From Hofstenia miamia (lineage: Eukaryota > Xenacoelomorpha > Acoela), in contig SCFE01000013.1 in NCBI GenBank assembly GCA_004352715.1, positions 1,091,284 through 1,155,283 of the forward strand: DNA of 64,000 nt, in the 5' to 3' direction. Positions 1 to 8,580 of the stretch are shown here, in pieces; the first letter of the stretch is position 1, and the number at the start of each line of letters is the position of its first letter. The translations under genes were made by a program, and so were the position numbers. Under the pieces are notes generated by a model that was given only the letters and a program-made list of their open reading frames with translations, ran no database searches and had not been told where the DNA came from.

Positions 1-19
1 TTCTTTTTCAAATTTCCAC

Positions 20-423
20 TAATTGTATATATATATACAATTGTGCTCAATTTAATGTTAACCGATTTCGATTCGAAAATCATCATCAGAATATAATATT
101 TGTGGGAATAAAATTTACAATATACTACACTTTATACTACAATTTAATGATTTTTAAATGTTCATGCAATAAACTTAGTATGGTCATATTACTTTGTTGC
201 TTGTTCAATAATTGATCTTTTTTATGGTTCTTAACTATTAATGCTTCTGAAATCTTCGTATTGGGTGTTCTTATTATTATATAGATATTAAAATTGTTCT
301 TTTTAACATAATGTTGATGCATATATATTTCTGACATTTGATGACCTGATAGATGTTCATTGATCCTAGTTACAAATTGGCGGTTAGTTTCCCCGATGCA
401 AGAAATATTGCATTCTTCCCAAT

Positions 424-425
<2 letters not shown>
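20..425 (-). mobile_element. Penelope-like element, 3' end with GIY-YIG fragment
   Basis: Read on the minus strand, about 425 down to 137 encodes the end of a GIY-YIG endonuclease: a CISCIGET-like stretch, then RINEHLSGH, then TPNTKISEALIVKN before a stop. The same order of motifs is found at 33,883-34,164, where it is better preserved. Penelope-like retroelements carry a C-terminal GIY-YIG nuclease after the reverse transcriptase; here everything upstream of the nuclease core is missing, so the copy is 5'-truncated. It lies between two AT dinucleotide runs (about 25-37 and 426-457). A hammerhead-like core follows the stop codon. Inactive fragment. Confidence 0.75.
61..95 (-). other. Hammerhead-ribozyme-like core in Penelope 3' end
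   Basis: On the minus strand CTGATGA (89-83) is followed by a short stem (GATT/AATC closed by TTCG) and by GAAA (69-66), the invariant order of a hammerhead core. TCGGTT follows where helix III and the cleavage site are expected. Hammerhead motifs are known from Penelope-like elements. Helix I is not convincingly paired here, so activity is doubtful. Confidence 0.5.
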
Positions 426-457
<32 letters not shown>

Positions 458-505
458 NGAAGAAGAAGAAGAAGAAGAAGAAGAAGAAGAAGAAGAAGAA
501 GAAGA
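426..505. repeat. (AT)n then (GAA)n microsatellites
   Basis: An AT dinucleotide run (426-457), a single undetermined base at 458 and a GAA trinucleotide run (459-505). The undetermined base between two unrelated simple repeats marks a poorly resolved join. Confidence 0.95.
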
Positions 506-589
506 AATATCTATATTTAGGAATTGTTTGAATAATAGTGATAATTTACTTGGATTATGGGGATGCTAGTTTCTATAAATAGAGTCATC

Positions 590-1080
590 AGGATTGTAAA
601 ATTTCTAACCTCGCCATTTCAGTCTTTTTATATTATATGTGTAAAAGTATTTTTTAAAATCAATTTTTGTTTTTTATTCTATTTATTTCGTTGATGTATT
701 TTGGTAATTCATTCCATATATTTATAGTTGTGTTTAGAAATGAGTTTTTCATTATTTGATTCTTATACCTAATTGGTTCTTTTGTATTGTTTATTAATTA
801 TTTTTGCGGAGAGAAAGTCAATTTTGTTGTATGGAAAAGTATTGCAAATTATTCTGAAGAAGGGCTTTAGGAAATTTATATAGATATAACATTGTGGATG
901 TAGAAATATGTTTGAGATTTTTCTGTATTTATTATTTTTGTTAAAACTATGATTATTAACTGTTACTTTGAGAGCCCAATTTTGTTATACCTGAAATTTT
1001 CTGAGGAATTTTTGGTTTATATCTGTGTATATTGGCATAGTTGAAATTACTTAATACTAGAGTATCAATTAATTAAATTT
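590..1080 (-). pseudogene. LINE reverse-transcriptase C-terminus, degraded
   Basis: Minus-strand translation gives the typical end of a CR1-type RT protein: INIWNELPKYINEI with a basic tail, preceded by TMLYLYKFPKALL-like sequence. The W-N-E/D-L-P motif recurs in the better LINE copies at 60,441-60,671 and 4,085-4,323. Stops interrupt the frame. No 3' tail could be defined. Confidence 0.55.
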
Positions 1081-1512
1081 TTGCTCTATTACCTTATGAA
1101 AATTATATGACCCTTGAAGGACAGTGTTGTCCATGTGACATCACTTAACAAAATTGTATGTAATATTTATTAATTTGTCATATTCACAAGTTTTTTTGCC
1201 ACATATTTTGAACTGCAACCAGTTTTCAGACGACTTCAGCTCGTAAAATCTCTCTTCAGACATTTTCTGGGGGAAAAGCTAAAATCATGCAAGTGTCCAA
1301 CCACAAATCTTTGTTCTTTATTTTGCTTCCCTTTTTGTTCTCCAGCAATATGTGCAAAACCAGAAATTCTTCCATTTATAATTTCTTATATAGAATCAAT
1401 TGTTTCTTCTGTGCAAAATCTCTTGAATTATACAGTGAAAAAATTACATGATCAGTTAATTTCTGCATTTTACCACTTCACAAATTAACGATCATATTAT
1501 AAACATTTAGTG
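1081..1512. other. No gene seen
   Basis: AT-rich sequence; I see no coding frame, RNA gene or repeat. Confidence 0.6.
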
Positions 1513-1521
1513 TTAAGCCCA

Positions 1522-1790
1522 TGCTACACGAACAACTTTTGTCGCCGATTTTTGTTGGCAACGAAAATCGTTCGTGTAGCACTCCTCTTCCACGACTAAA
1601 ATCGGGAGTAATTATCTAGACTAAAGTTGTTTGTTCGGTCCAACTAAAGTTGGCGACAAAAGTTGTCCGTTCGGTCCAACAAAAATTGGACAATAAAAAT
1701 TGTTCGTGTAGCACCCCTTCCGCCAACTTTAGTCGTGAAGTAATTAAATGACAAAAGTTGTTCGTGTAGCAGGGTGCTCCGACCAACTTT
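1522..1790. repeat. Subterminal palindrome block, left
   Basis: 1522-1585 is nearly a perfect palindrome framed by TGCTACACGAACAAC and its complement. Partial units of the same motif follow to about 1770. The right end of the element (about 2840-3044) has the mirror arrangement. Confidence 0.75.
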
Positions 1791-2326
1791 TTTGTCGGAG
1801 AAATAATTCTCCAACTTTCTAGTAATTATCACCTTGAAAGATAAATAAACAATTTTAAGCTATAATTTCAATCGTTTTCAGAGTTCATTTCCTACTGTAA
1901 AATTTAAAATGAGCTAGGTTTATAGAATTAATAATCATGATTTGTACATTTTTATGTTAAAATAAACACATATCACTATGTAGGCATTTCTTTTGTATAC
2001 TTGCGTATCAGTATTAAATTAAAACAATTAACTCATCAAAAAGATTCCTTTGTAGTAAACAAAAACATTTGAACTGTGCGAGTCATAAAATAGTGTTTAG
2101 ATTGGGAGGTCGATCACAGCATACATAGCTTTGCGAACTCAAGTATTGTTTGGTTGAATTTCAAAGTAAACACCATCATTCATATTTCGTTATTCATGCA
2201 CAGTGATAATGATAATCTGCTCTCCAATGAAAATACATTCTGTAGGCCGCGATAGCTCAAAAACAATCGTATTTTTAATGTGATTTCATTAATTTCGATA
2301 GTTTTTAGAGCGATGAATATATGCAA

Positions 2327-2452
2327 TCAGTATGAGGAAGTTATTACATTCATATAGTCATCAGAAGAAACATCCCACACTGAATGTTTTTCTTCGACCA
2401 TTTCAATTAAATTAATAAGATCTTCATGGGACCACACTGTTGACATCTTCAT
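2327..2452 (-). pseudogene. MADF-domain fragment of the Harbinger-like element
   Basis: A 41-codon minus-strand frame starts at ATG 2452 and ends at TGA 2327. It reads W-S-H-E-D-L-I-N-L-I-E, then EKHSVWDVSSDDYMN. This matches the start of MADF domains (Leu-Ile pair, central V/L-W-D, then D-Y-x-N). PIF/Harbinger transposons carry a second gene with a Myb/SANT/MADF-type DNA-binding protein, which supports the assignment of the surrounding element. Only the first third of the domain is present, so this may be a first exon or a deletion remnant. Confidence 0.5.
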
Positions 2453-3047
2453 GCTTTAGTGAAATGCGCGCTATAATTATGCAATTTGACGCTCAAATCC
2501 AAGGTCATTATTACGATCACTTATTTAGGAATGTAAACAAGCACATTTCATCAGGCGAGGTTTAATAATAGTCAAGAAAATACGAATACAGATATTGAAA
2601 CAATATATGTTCTTTGAATAAACACATTAAAATATAACATAAAATAGCTTGTTGCTAATTCATATTCCAAAAATTTAATATTGAAAAATATTTTAATATT
2701 TTAGTTCAACTGTTGTTAAATGAGCAATATTAATATTTCATATAATAAATATTTCTGCATATTCGGATATTCTTGTAATTCTTTCTTTAAATATTTTACA
2801 ATGAAATAACTGAAATAATAAAAAGTTGTTGTAACACTATGCTACACGAACAACTTTTGTCACCAATTTTTGTCGCCAACAAAAATCGTTCGTGTAGCAT
2901 CCCCTCCCCAACTTTTGTCCAAAACTAATTAAATGACTAAAGTTGTTCGTGTAGCATACCAAATTAGCAACAAACGTTGGCGACAAAAGTTGTTTGTTCG
3001 GATGACAAAAATCGGCGACAAAAGTTGTTCGTGTAGCATGGGCTTTA

Positions 3048-3593
3048 TATTAGATCGTTATAAATAGTGCATATGGTAGAGATAATTTTTTGTAAATTGA
3101 CGATATATTCAAGTTGAGCGAAATGTATTGTGTATAATGTCTGTATTAAAATTGCTAAGGATCCTTAATAATAATGTATTATTACACTATTAAATAATTG
3201 CCCACAAAAATTAGATCCTATAAATGTCCTACTATCTTACTCATGGTGTACGACGGTGTACCAATAGTGTATATTCAAAAATCCTTCAGAATCAGTAACA
3301 TAATTCGCCAATGATTGAATCAGTAAGTGTAGGAAAAGATCATTTTAGCTGGTGCTAATCCATGTTTTGTTCCTTCATTTGTAGGAGTTGAACATGAAGT
3401 CGAATTTTACATACTTTGCTACAATACAAAATTGTATTCGTGCCATTTCCTTTTTACGTCAGTCTGATGTTGCTGATGATTTATATACAATACAATTTGG
3501 CAATAAAACTTAATTTCAAAATTAATTTTAACAATTCACATATATATTGTATAAAAAATATATTGATATGCAACACAGTCTATCACATTTGTA
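3048..3593. other. No gene seen
   Basis: AT-rich; nothing recognised between the Harbinger-like element and the open frame that begins at 3,594. Confidence 0.55.
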
Positions 3594-3941
3594 CTAACTG
3601 TAAAACAACATGTAATTGTTACTAAGAACGAAAGTACATTTATATAGCCTAAAATATATTTCATTTGGACAGCTTTTGGGGTCCAAATCATAAATGATTG
3701 CCACTGGTCTGACTTGAATAACTGCAGCACACTGCTCCCGTAAGACTTCAAAATGCAAGTTTTTGCATGCATTATTATGTATTCTCTGCTCAATTTCCTG
3801 CAAAAAATTCCGCTTTGAACCAAATTGTGCTGTTAAACCATCACTTGGTCTGAATAAATCATGTTTCCATAACTTTATTGTACAGTGAAGAAAATCCTTG
3901 CAAAAAGCAGTTCTAGCTTGTCGCATTTTGGGGCAATACAA
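3594..3941 (-). other. Unidentified open frame of 115 codons
   Basis: A minus-strand frame of 115 codons in a very AT-rich region is longer than chance would usually give. It contains LWKHDLFRPSDG and a stretch with several Cys and His residues, but I do not recognise a family. It could be an exon or transposon debris. There is no support from neighbours. Confidence 0.2.
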
Positions 3942-4084
3942 CAGTTGTTGTGGCTTTGTAAAAATGATTTTTCCACAAGAGTTAATTATTTACAATATTA
4001 TTATTTATTTCTTCAAATTCATAACCAAAATTCCACCCTACAACGAGATATCATTCTCATTTTCGACAGACTGTCTGAAGCAAA

Positions 4085-4460
4085 ATAAACGATCAAAAAA
4101 CTATTCACGTGTTAAATTTAATAAAAATATCATGATTCAATCCTTTGTTAATACTGCAATTTATAACTGGAATATATTGCCAAAAGAAATGAAAATAATA
4201 GACAACCTCAAAAAACTCAAGAAAGAATTAAAATCATTCATTCTCAAACAAAACTTTATATCAGGTAAATCATGGATAGGATTTCAATTTTATAATAACC
4301 ACTATACAATAAATCGAAATTAGTAAGCTATCCATAGTCAGTGTTTTTTTATTTTTTTTATTTCATTTTTCGTATTATTTATTTTTTTATTGTACATATT
4401 AGTTAATGACGCTATTCATTTGAAATATCAGTGAAATATTGTAAAAAATTCAAATGAATA
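4085..4460 (+). pseudogene. CR1-type LINE 3' end (RT C-terminus and 3' UTR)
   Basis: The frame to 4,323 gives SFVNTAIYNWNILPKEMK and ends KSWIGFQFYNNHYTINRN, the last part of a LINE RT protein. It is followed by a 3' UTR with a perfect 12-bp hairpin (4413-4424 with 4449-4460). The tail of TTATC units resumes at 5735-5758 after a mariner inserted directly behind the hairpin. The tail of the LINE at 20,137-20,424 has the same layout. The start of this fragment is not sharply defined. Confidence 0.65.
4413..4460 (+). other. LINE 3' UTR hairpin
   Basis: TATTCATTTGAA (4413-4424) is perfectly complementary to TTCAAATGAATA (4449-4460), enclosing a loop that contains TATCAG. The copy at 12,069-12,112 has different stem bases that still pair and keeps the loop motif. 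Confidence 0.75.
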
Positions 4461-4462
4461 TA

Positions 4463-5731
4463 CAGGGTGTTCAATATTTACTGTTACAAAAGTTTTATTT
4501 TTCAAATATTTATCAGATTTTAGACATTTTCTATGATTTCCAGGTGCATAAATCTAAGATAGTACCTAAACTTAAGTTTTGATAAATATGCCGCAAGATT
4601 TACAGAAAAGAGCCGCCATTGTAGAGCTATTCAAATCTGGGAAGACAACACCTGACATAGCAAAGACCTTAAGGATCAACAGAATGTTGGTATGGCGAAC
4701 ACTTAAACGGTTCGAATCAACTGGTGACATTGTTAATGAACCTGGTCAAGGTCGGCCTCGTTCTGCCAGAACCAAAAAACTGTTAAAATCAACCAAGGAG
4801 AAGCTAAGGAGGAATCCAAAGAGATCCCTAAGAAATCTCGCGAAAGAGGCCAAAGTGTCAGTCGGAACGATGTCTACGATACTCCACAGTGACCTCCAAA
4901 CATCTCCTTACAAACACCAGAAGAAGCACCTGTTATCTGCAAGTTCAATTGAGAAACGAGCTCAAAGAGCAGATCTCATCTTATCTCGCATCAATGCTGG
5001 CACGCTTCCGAACCTGGTTTTCAGTGACGAAAAAAAATTCGATGTCCAACAACACGTTAATGTCCAAAATGATCGGATTTGGTCACGTATGGGTGAGGTC
5101 AAGGATCGGGTGGTCACTCGGAGGCAAGGTGCCAAGTCTGTCATGGTTTGGGCCGCTGTAACGGCTGATGGAAAAAGTCCCCTCCTTTTCGTGGATGAAG
5201 GAGCCAAGTTGAACCAAGAAAATTATCGCACGTCCATTCTTGAGTCAGCATTGTTGCCTTGGGCGCGAAAACACTTCAAAAAGAGACGTTGGTCATTCCA
5301 GCAAGACTCTGCTCCTGCTCATGGAGCCAAAAAGACACAGGAATGGCTAGCAGAGAATGTGCCTGCTTTCATATCGAAGGAAGAATGGCCTCCATCATCT
5401 CCAGATTTGAACCCGCTGGACTTTGCAATCTGGTCAATCTTGGAGAACAAAGTCTCAGCTACACACCACACCAGTTTGGACGCTTTGAAAAAGAAATTGA
5501 GGAAGGAATGGGATAAAATACCCCAAAAAGTTATTCGTGACTCATGTGAAGCATTCTCCAAACGTTTGCAGAAAGTTGTGGATGCCAATGGCGGTTATAT
5601 TGAATAAATATTGGATATTTTCGTTGACATATTATTACTTTATACATTTCTATTAATGTAATTACAAATTTTTCATTTTTCTATTAAAATATAAGCTAAA
5701 AACTTTGTAACGGTTATTATTGAACACCCTG
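4463..5731 (+). mobile_element. Mariner (IS630/Tc1 superfamily), DD37D type, complete
   Basis: 1,269-bp element with inverted ends CAGGGTGTTCAATA (4463) and its complement (ending 5731), flanked by a TA duplication (4461-4462 and 5732-5733). It contains one intact transposase gene. It is inserted in a LINE tail between the 3' hairpin and the TTATC repeats. Complete ends, target duplication and an open frame indicate recent movement. Confidence 0.92.
4588..5607 (+). CDS. Mariner transposase, DD37D
   Basis: Cut-and-paste transposase of 339 residues starting at ATG 4588, the first in-frame Met. An N-terminal helix-turn-helix pair comes first (LFKSGKTTPDIAKTLRIN, then VSVGTMSTILH near residue 90). 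The catalytic triad follows in LVFSDEKKF, in FQQDSAPAH and in SPDLNPLDFAIW; 37 residues separate the second and third Asp, which marks the maT-like DD37D group rather than classical mariner (DD34D) or Tc1 (DD34E). The protein ends VVDANGGYIE, a normal end for the family. No stop or frameshift, so the gene could still be functional. Confidence 0.93.
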   Translation: MPQDLQKRAAIVELFKSGKTTPDIAKTLRINRMLVWRTLKRFESTGDIVNEPGQGRPRSARTKKLLKSTKEKLRRNPKRSLRNLAKEAKVSVGTMSTILHSDLQTSPYKHQKKHLLSASSIEKRAQRADLILSRINAGTLPNLVFSDEKKFDVQQHVNVQNDRIWSRMGEVKDRVVTRRQGAKSVMVWAAVTADGKSPLLFVDEGAKLNQENYRTSILESALLPWARKHFKKRRWSFQQDSAPAHGAKKTQEWLAENVPAFISKEEWPPSSPDLNPLDFAIWSILENKVSATHHTSLDALKKKLRKEWDKIPQKVIRDSCEAFSKRLQKVVDANGGYIE

Positions 5732-5734
5732 TAG

Positions 5735-5758
5735 ATTATCTTATCTTATCTTATCTTT
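5735..5758 (+). repeat. (TTATC)n LINE tail
   Basis: TTATC units that continue the LINE tail interrupted by the mariner at 4463-5731. Confidence 0.8.
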
Positions 5759-6380
5759 ATCTCAATATAAATTCATATATAATTTTGAAGCTTATGTAGA
5801 GGATTCTCGATTCATTCTCTTCTGATGAGCAAATCAATTCTGTGAAAAGTAAATGTCAGTCTGGAATGGCATTTACACAAGCTGTTTTCTGATACACATT
5901 GAAAAAGCTAATAGCATTATGGCAAATATCAACATTAACAAAAATATTAACATAGAGCTGTAAACCATAATTTTCAATATGATCCCAATAATTTTGTGCT
6001 TAACTTTCCAATGTTGAAATTAGGTCTACATAAGCAAATGAATGTATAGTTGTTCAGAAACGTGTGCAATCTCTCAGATCAAACATCAATTTCAAATTGC
6101 TAAATAACTGAAATAGGTATGTAAGCCTGTCATAGATAATGCAAAACTTGTATATCAAATTTAAGATATGAATAACAAATTGAAAATATATAACTAAATA
6201 ACCCTGACGCAACTTGTTAGCTTTGACCCTAAGCTGTTTTCGCTAGTTATAAATTTTAGGAATTGTATGGTCGATATAACTACAATATGTTTGCCCGTCT
6301 AATTACTAAAGCGAAGCAATTTTGACCTAATACAGCAGCAATATATGTCCTAACCAATTCAAAATTTTGACTGAACCAGT
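5759..6380. other. No gene seen
   Basis: AT-rich sequence without a recognisable frame or repeat. Confidence 0.55.
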
Positions 6381-6985
6381 CGGTTGTTTGCATTGCTCTC
6401 GCGAATGTAATAATACTATACGTATTAAATGCTGTTTAAAACATATTCACTTGATTGCACAGCTTTTGCTAAAATGGGGAGATGTGGAAAGAATTCCCGG
6501 ACCCGAAGCTTCATCAACACACAATATGTAGCTCCTGCGCTGGATTTATCGGACGAGAAGAGTTGTTCTTATGTTATTCTTGCCATTGCAAGATGCATTG
6601 GACCAAGGAATGCACAGAGTCTTCTTCTTCAGTGTTGGGAGCACTTGTTTAAGTTAAATCAAATATTATTTTATTTTGTAACGAATGTGTTAATTTTGGG
6701 AAGAAAGATTTTATTATTACTGTCTTTGCCAGATCTAGTGCTATCACTAGTCATAATATTGACAAATATTTCGGAAAACTTGGGGACACGATGGATTCCC
6801 AGACAAAGTAATTCGATCAGAAACTTAAAGAACATGCTGATGAAATTTCAACTAAAATACTTTCTACTGTAGATGGAGGAATTACAATGAAGAGTTTGCT
6901 GCTTCGAAGAATTAAAAAAGTCGAAAACAATCACATGAATTCTCGGCGAAACAATGACAGGAAAGAGATATACTAAATTCTGAAA
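6381..6985 (+). pseudogene. LINE ORF1 remnant with 2A-like motif and PHD-like finger
   Basis: An open frame from about 6,390 passes a hydrophobic run into LLLKWGDVERIPGP (6463-6504), close to the 2A signature GDVExNPGP with Asn replaced by Ile. After a +1 shift the sequence gives ICSSCAGFIGREEL, then CYSCHCKMHWTKEC, a Cys/His pattern like a PHD finger. Lys- and Glu-rich helical sequence follows to about 6,975 (FDQKLKEHADEIS). PHD fingers occur in ORF1 of CR1-type LINEs. Frameshifts and stops make this a pseudogene. The RLE LINE fragment begins about 35 bp downstream. Confidence 0.5.
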
Positions 6986-7019
6986 CATGTAGATGTAGCG
7001 GATATTCTAATTAAAGATA

Positions 7020-7862
7020 TTAAACGCCTTTCTTTGGGTCCTTCTGTATCAGAAATGTCCTTCCCACTACCATCCACTCTGGACACCCACTCACCACGCA
7101 CTCCTCCAATGTTTCTGCTAGTTTTTCATGAACACTTGTGAACTTCTTCAGCCAATACCCATGTACCTCATCTCTGTCTNCCTCGCCTGCTCTAGCTGTA
7201 GCCTTTTCTCCTGCATCTAGTTGTTTGTAGAATCTTCCTTCTTGGGCCTCAAACTTCATGTTGTCTCTTGCTTCCTTTGCACCGCCTTGCTTGTCCTGAT
7301 CTTCCCTATTTGCTACCTAATCTTTGCCACTTTATTCTCAATTCTTCTTTCCCATGCTGGCTTTCTGTCTCCCTTATCTTCTTGTTGCCTTTCTTCTTCA
7401 TGTCCGTGCCTACATTCTTCAGCACTTCCCATGCGCCTGCATACACTAAGCTGTTTACTTCTGTGACACTCCTAGCATTACTTCTGTGACACTCCTAGCA
7501 TCTATCCTCTCCAACACTTTATTGACCTTTGCTGTCTCCACTGCTAGCTTGTGCTTTTCTTAACTCGTCTTGGGACTGGCAACCTAGTTCTCTCACCTAT
7601 TTCTTCCTTCATCTTTTCCTTGATTGCTGCTTCAGTTTCTGCGTCCACTGGTTCTGCTGCTTCCACCACTTCTGTCACAACGTCAATCACTTCATCTTCC
7701 CTTTGCTTAGCCTGTTCAACTCTCTTTTTCCCTTTACTCTCATCCAACTGTAACTTTCGCACTTGTCCTGCAAGCCTCTGCTCTGTAACTTTTAATCCCG
7801 TTCCTGCCTTCCTCCATTTGTCCGACATTCTCTTCCTGTAACCCCTCTCATCTCATCTGGCC
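7020..7862 (-). pseudogene. RLE-type LINE, 5' half fragment
   Basis: Minus-strand frames show MSDKWRKAGTGLKVTEQRL (7,828 down), an acidic middle with TEVVEAAEPVDAETE, then KFEAQEGRFYKQLDAGEKA and YWLKKFTSVHEKLAETLEE, ending VVGRTFLIQKDPKKG near 7,020. This is the region just before RT motif I of RLE-type LINEs (compare 63,271-64,000). An undetermined base at 7,180 and frameshifts break it. A 23-bp segment is duplicated in tandem near 7,456-7,500. The 5' side abuts (ATT)n. Confidence 0.7.
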
Positions 7863-7865
7863 TGC

Positions 7866-7898
7866 TTATTATTATTATTATTATTATTGTTATTATTA
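7866..7898. repeat. (ATT)n microsatellite
   Basis: Trinucleotide run directly at the 5' end of the minus-strand RLE LINE fragment. Confidence 0.9.
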
Positions 7899-8534
7899 TT
7901 GCTTAATGAAGAAAGTCAATAGAGGTTGAGAAATTGAATTACATTAACCATTTCAATGATTTAAGAGAAACACATATTACTTGGCACATTTTTAAGCTGA
8001 ACATTTCTATTTTTAACTCTCAACAGGGCAATTTGTGGCCGTAAATGATTGGATTTTGCAAATATTGCAGGACAAATGCCCTTTTGTGAGAAGTTTATGA
8101 TATCCAACGTCTATCGCTCGCGAATTCGACCTCTTATGTTGTCCTGAAGAACTTATGTTTTTTGAAAATCAAAATTCTAGATGTCATCATACTTTTTCAT
8201 AAGGCTAATAACTAAACAGAGAGGAGCATACAAATCAACGAAAATTGCATTGAATGAAAAATCTTCAATTTTAGTATAATTTCTAAGAAGGACAAATATT
8301 ACTTTATTCCGAAAATGTCATTTTTTAGAAATGGCCTCAAATGGGCTAAAGATTTGAAATAGATGGGTTGGGCTGGGCTGGGCTGGGCTAGGAACCTTTT
8401 CAATCTACTCAGCCCATTTCCATCTCTGGTTGCTCTACTAATTAGATTAACACCATTATTATAATTCCCAGTCAAGTATATTTTGCGAATACATCAGTAA
8501 AAAATACGCACTATTGACGGTTTTTTACAGCTGC
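7899..8534. other. No gene; short GGGCT tandem
   Basis: No coding frame. A small tandem of GGGCT units lies at about 8,364-8,390. Confidence 0.55.
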
Positions 8535-8580
8535 ATTATAATAATAAAAGTAATAATAATAAAAATAATATAATAATAAT
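8535..8580. repeat. (AAT)n-rich run
   Basis: Imperfect AAT repeats immediately before the RLE LINE that starts at 8,581. Confidence 0.85.

Larger units (their letters stand above)
1516..3044. mobile_element. PIF/Harbinger-like DNA transposon, probably non-autonomous
   Basis: The ends are matching inverted repeats of about 40 bp: AGCCCATGCTACACGAAC at 1516 and its complement ending at 3044. The 3-bp sequence TTA flanks both sides (1513-1515 and 3045-3047), fitting the TWA target duplication of PIF/Harbinger elements. Inside each end lies a block of shorter palindromes built from GTTCGTGTAGCA and ACAACTTTTGTC. The only recognisable coding piece is a short MADF-like frame on the minus strand; no DDE transposase was found in the 1.53 kb. 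The near-identical ends suggest a fairly recent insertion. Confidence 0.7.

Noticed and set aside
360-569. Open frame with a poly-Glu stretch
   Set aside because: It is only the translation of the (AT)n and (GAA)n microsatellites across an undetermined base.
1516-3044. Spaced palindromic repeats suggesting a CRISPR-like array
   Set aside because: The units lie within the two inverted ends of a DNA transposon, vary in length and spacing, and the genome is eukaryotic.
5319-5588. Minus-strand frame inside the mariner
   Set aside because: Antisense of the transposase around the third catalytic Asp; no independent support.
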